64,000 bases of DNA, from positions 62,001 to 126,000 of the forward strand of contig JAOPKE010000002.1 in assembly GCA_025517465.1 (NCBI GenBank), written 5' to 3'. Below the pieces are notes generated by a model. The model saw only the letters and a list, made by a program, of their open reading frames with translations. It had not been told where the DNA came from and did no database searches. Origin of the DNA: Halobacteria archaeon HArc-gm2. GTDB taxonomy: Archaea > Halobacteriota > Halobacteria > Halobacteriales > Haloarculaceae. Shown one piece after another: positions 63,839 through 64,000 of the stretch (positions within the stretch are counted from its first letter, which is position 1; every line of letters starts with the position of its first letter). Both the position numbers and the translations under genes were made by a program.

Positions 63839-64000
63839 CGACCATCACACGGTTGATTTCTTTCTTTGCGAGACGAACAGCGACAGCCACCGCTCGATAA
63901 CGACTTCGGCAACCACCGTGGGTGGGGCATCGAAAGGGGCCGACCGCTCGTCGAGCGAGAACCACCAAGCACGGCCGCAGGCCGCGCGCAGGTGCGTTCG

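Overview
The window is haloarchaeal chromosome. Support: acidic, GC-rich coding with GAC/GAG/GTC-heavy codons, archaeal translation genes (aEF1A, uS10, aEF2), leaderless genes with TATA elements about 26 bases upstream of the start codon, PGF-CTERM-like surface anchors, HalOD1 and FilR1-type proteins, and many small haloarchaeal families. I cannot assign a genus.

Region 1, about 1-24,074, is the end of an integrated conjugative element. It stops at the 3' end of a tRNA-Ala(CGC) gene (24075-24146, minus strand). The left end carries GC-rich conjugation genes: a VirB4-type ATPase, a partner protein and a VirD4/TraG-like coupling ATPase. A disrupted junction follows at about 5.1-5.75 kb. Then comes AT-rich cargo (5.8-20.4 kb). 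The right end is a GC-rich module of tightly overlapping small genes beside the tRNA.

The cargo holds two apparent defence or nucleotide loci. The first (12121 down to 6258) is a six-gene, largely translationally coupled operon. It encodes an HD phosphohydrolase, a 53-residue peptide gene, a helix-hairpin-helix/DEDD exonuclease/DUF429 protein, an adenylosuccinate-synthetase homologue, a membrane-anchored dUTPase/dCTP-deaminase-fold protein and an adenylate-kinase homologue. The synthetase homologue has Ser where PurA has its catalytic Asp (GSEGKGK rather than GDEGKGK). As I recall, that substitution marks phage PurZ, the first enzyme of the 2,6-diaminopurine (Z-DNA) pathway. An HD dNTPase and a nucleoside monophosphate kinase in the same operon would fit a base-replacement or nucleotide-based antiviral pathway in an archaeal mobile element. 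This is the most exciting candidate in the window. The second locus (17984 down to 12385) is an McrBC-like system with a third gene. A pentapeptide-repeat/potassium-channel fusion follows at 19-20.4 kb.

Region 2, 24.1-42 kb, is mostly core chromosome: uS10 and aEF1A, homoserine dehydrogenase with an ACT-domain protein and a tiny leaderless upstream ORF, a membrane-anchored metalloprotease-like protein, KatG, a Tat-exported dockerin-containing protein, a FilR1-type regulator, a GLUG-repeat PGF-CTERM surface protein and aEF2. The regulator and the surface-protein gene share a 38-base promoter motif. Three 79-base tandem repeats that fold as hairpins with compensatory stem changes lie upstream of aEF2.

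Region 3, 42-50.4 kb, has two tnpB-only IS1341-type elements with recognisable end hairpins and omega-RNA regions. One appears to have split an antitoxin/toxin-like pair. Between them are a DUF4870 protein, a candidate structured RNA, a creatininase-family enzyme and a RecQ-like helicase fused to a phosphoribosyltransferase-like domain.

Region 4, 50.4-64 kb, has RNase HI, a HalOD1 protein, a tandem pair of secreted paralogues, MutS, a second metalloprotease paralogue, ThiDN, a DMT transporter and a GH3 glycosidase. All functional statements rest on motif reading; no database search was run.
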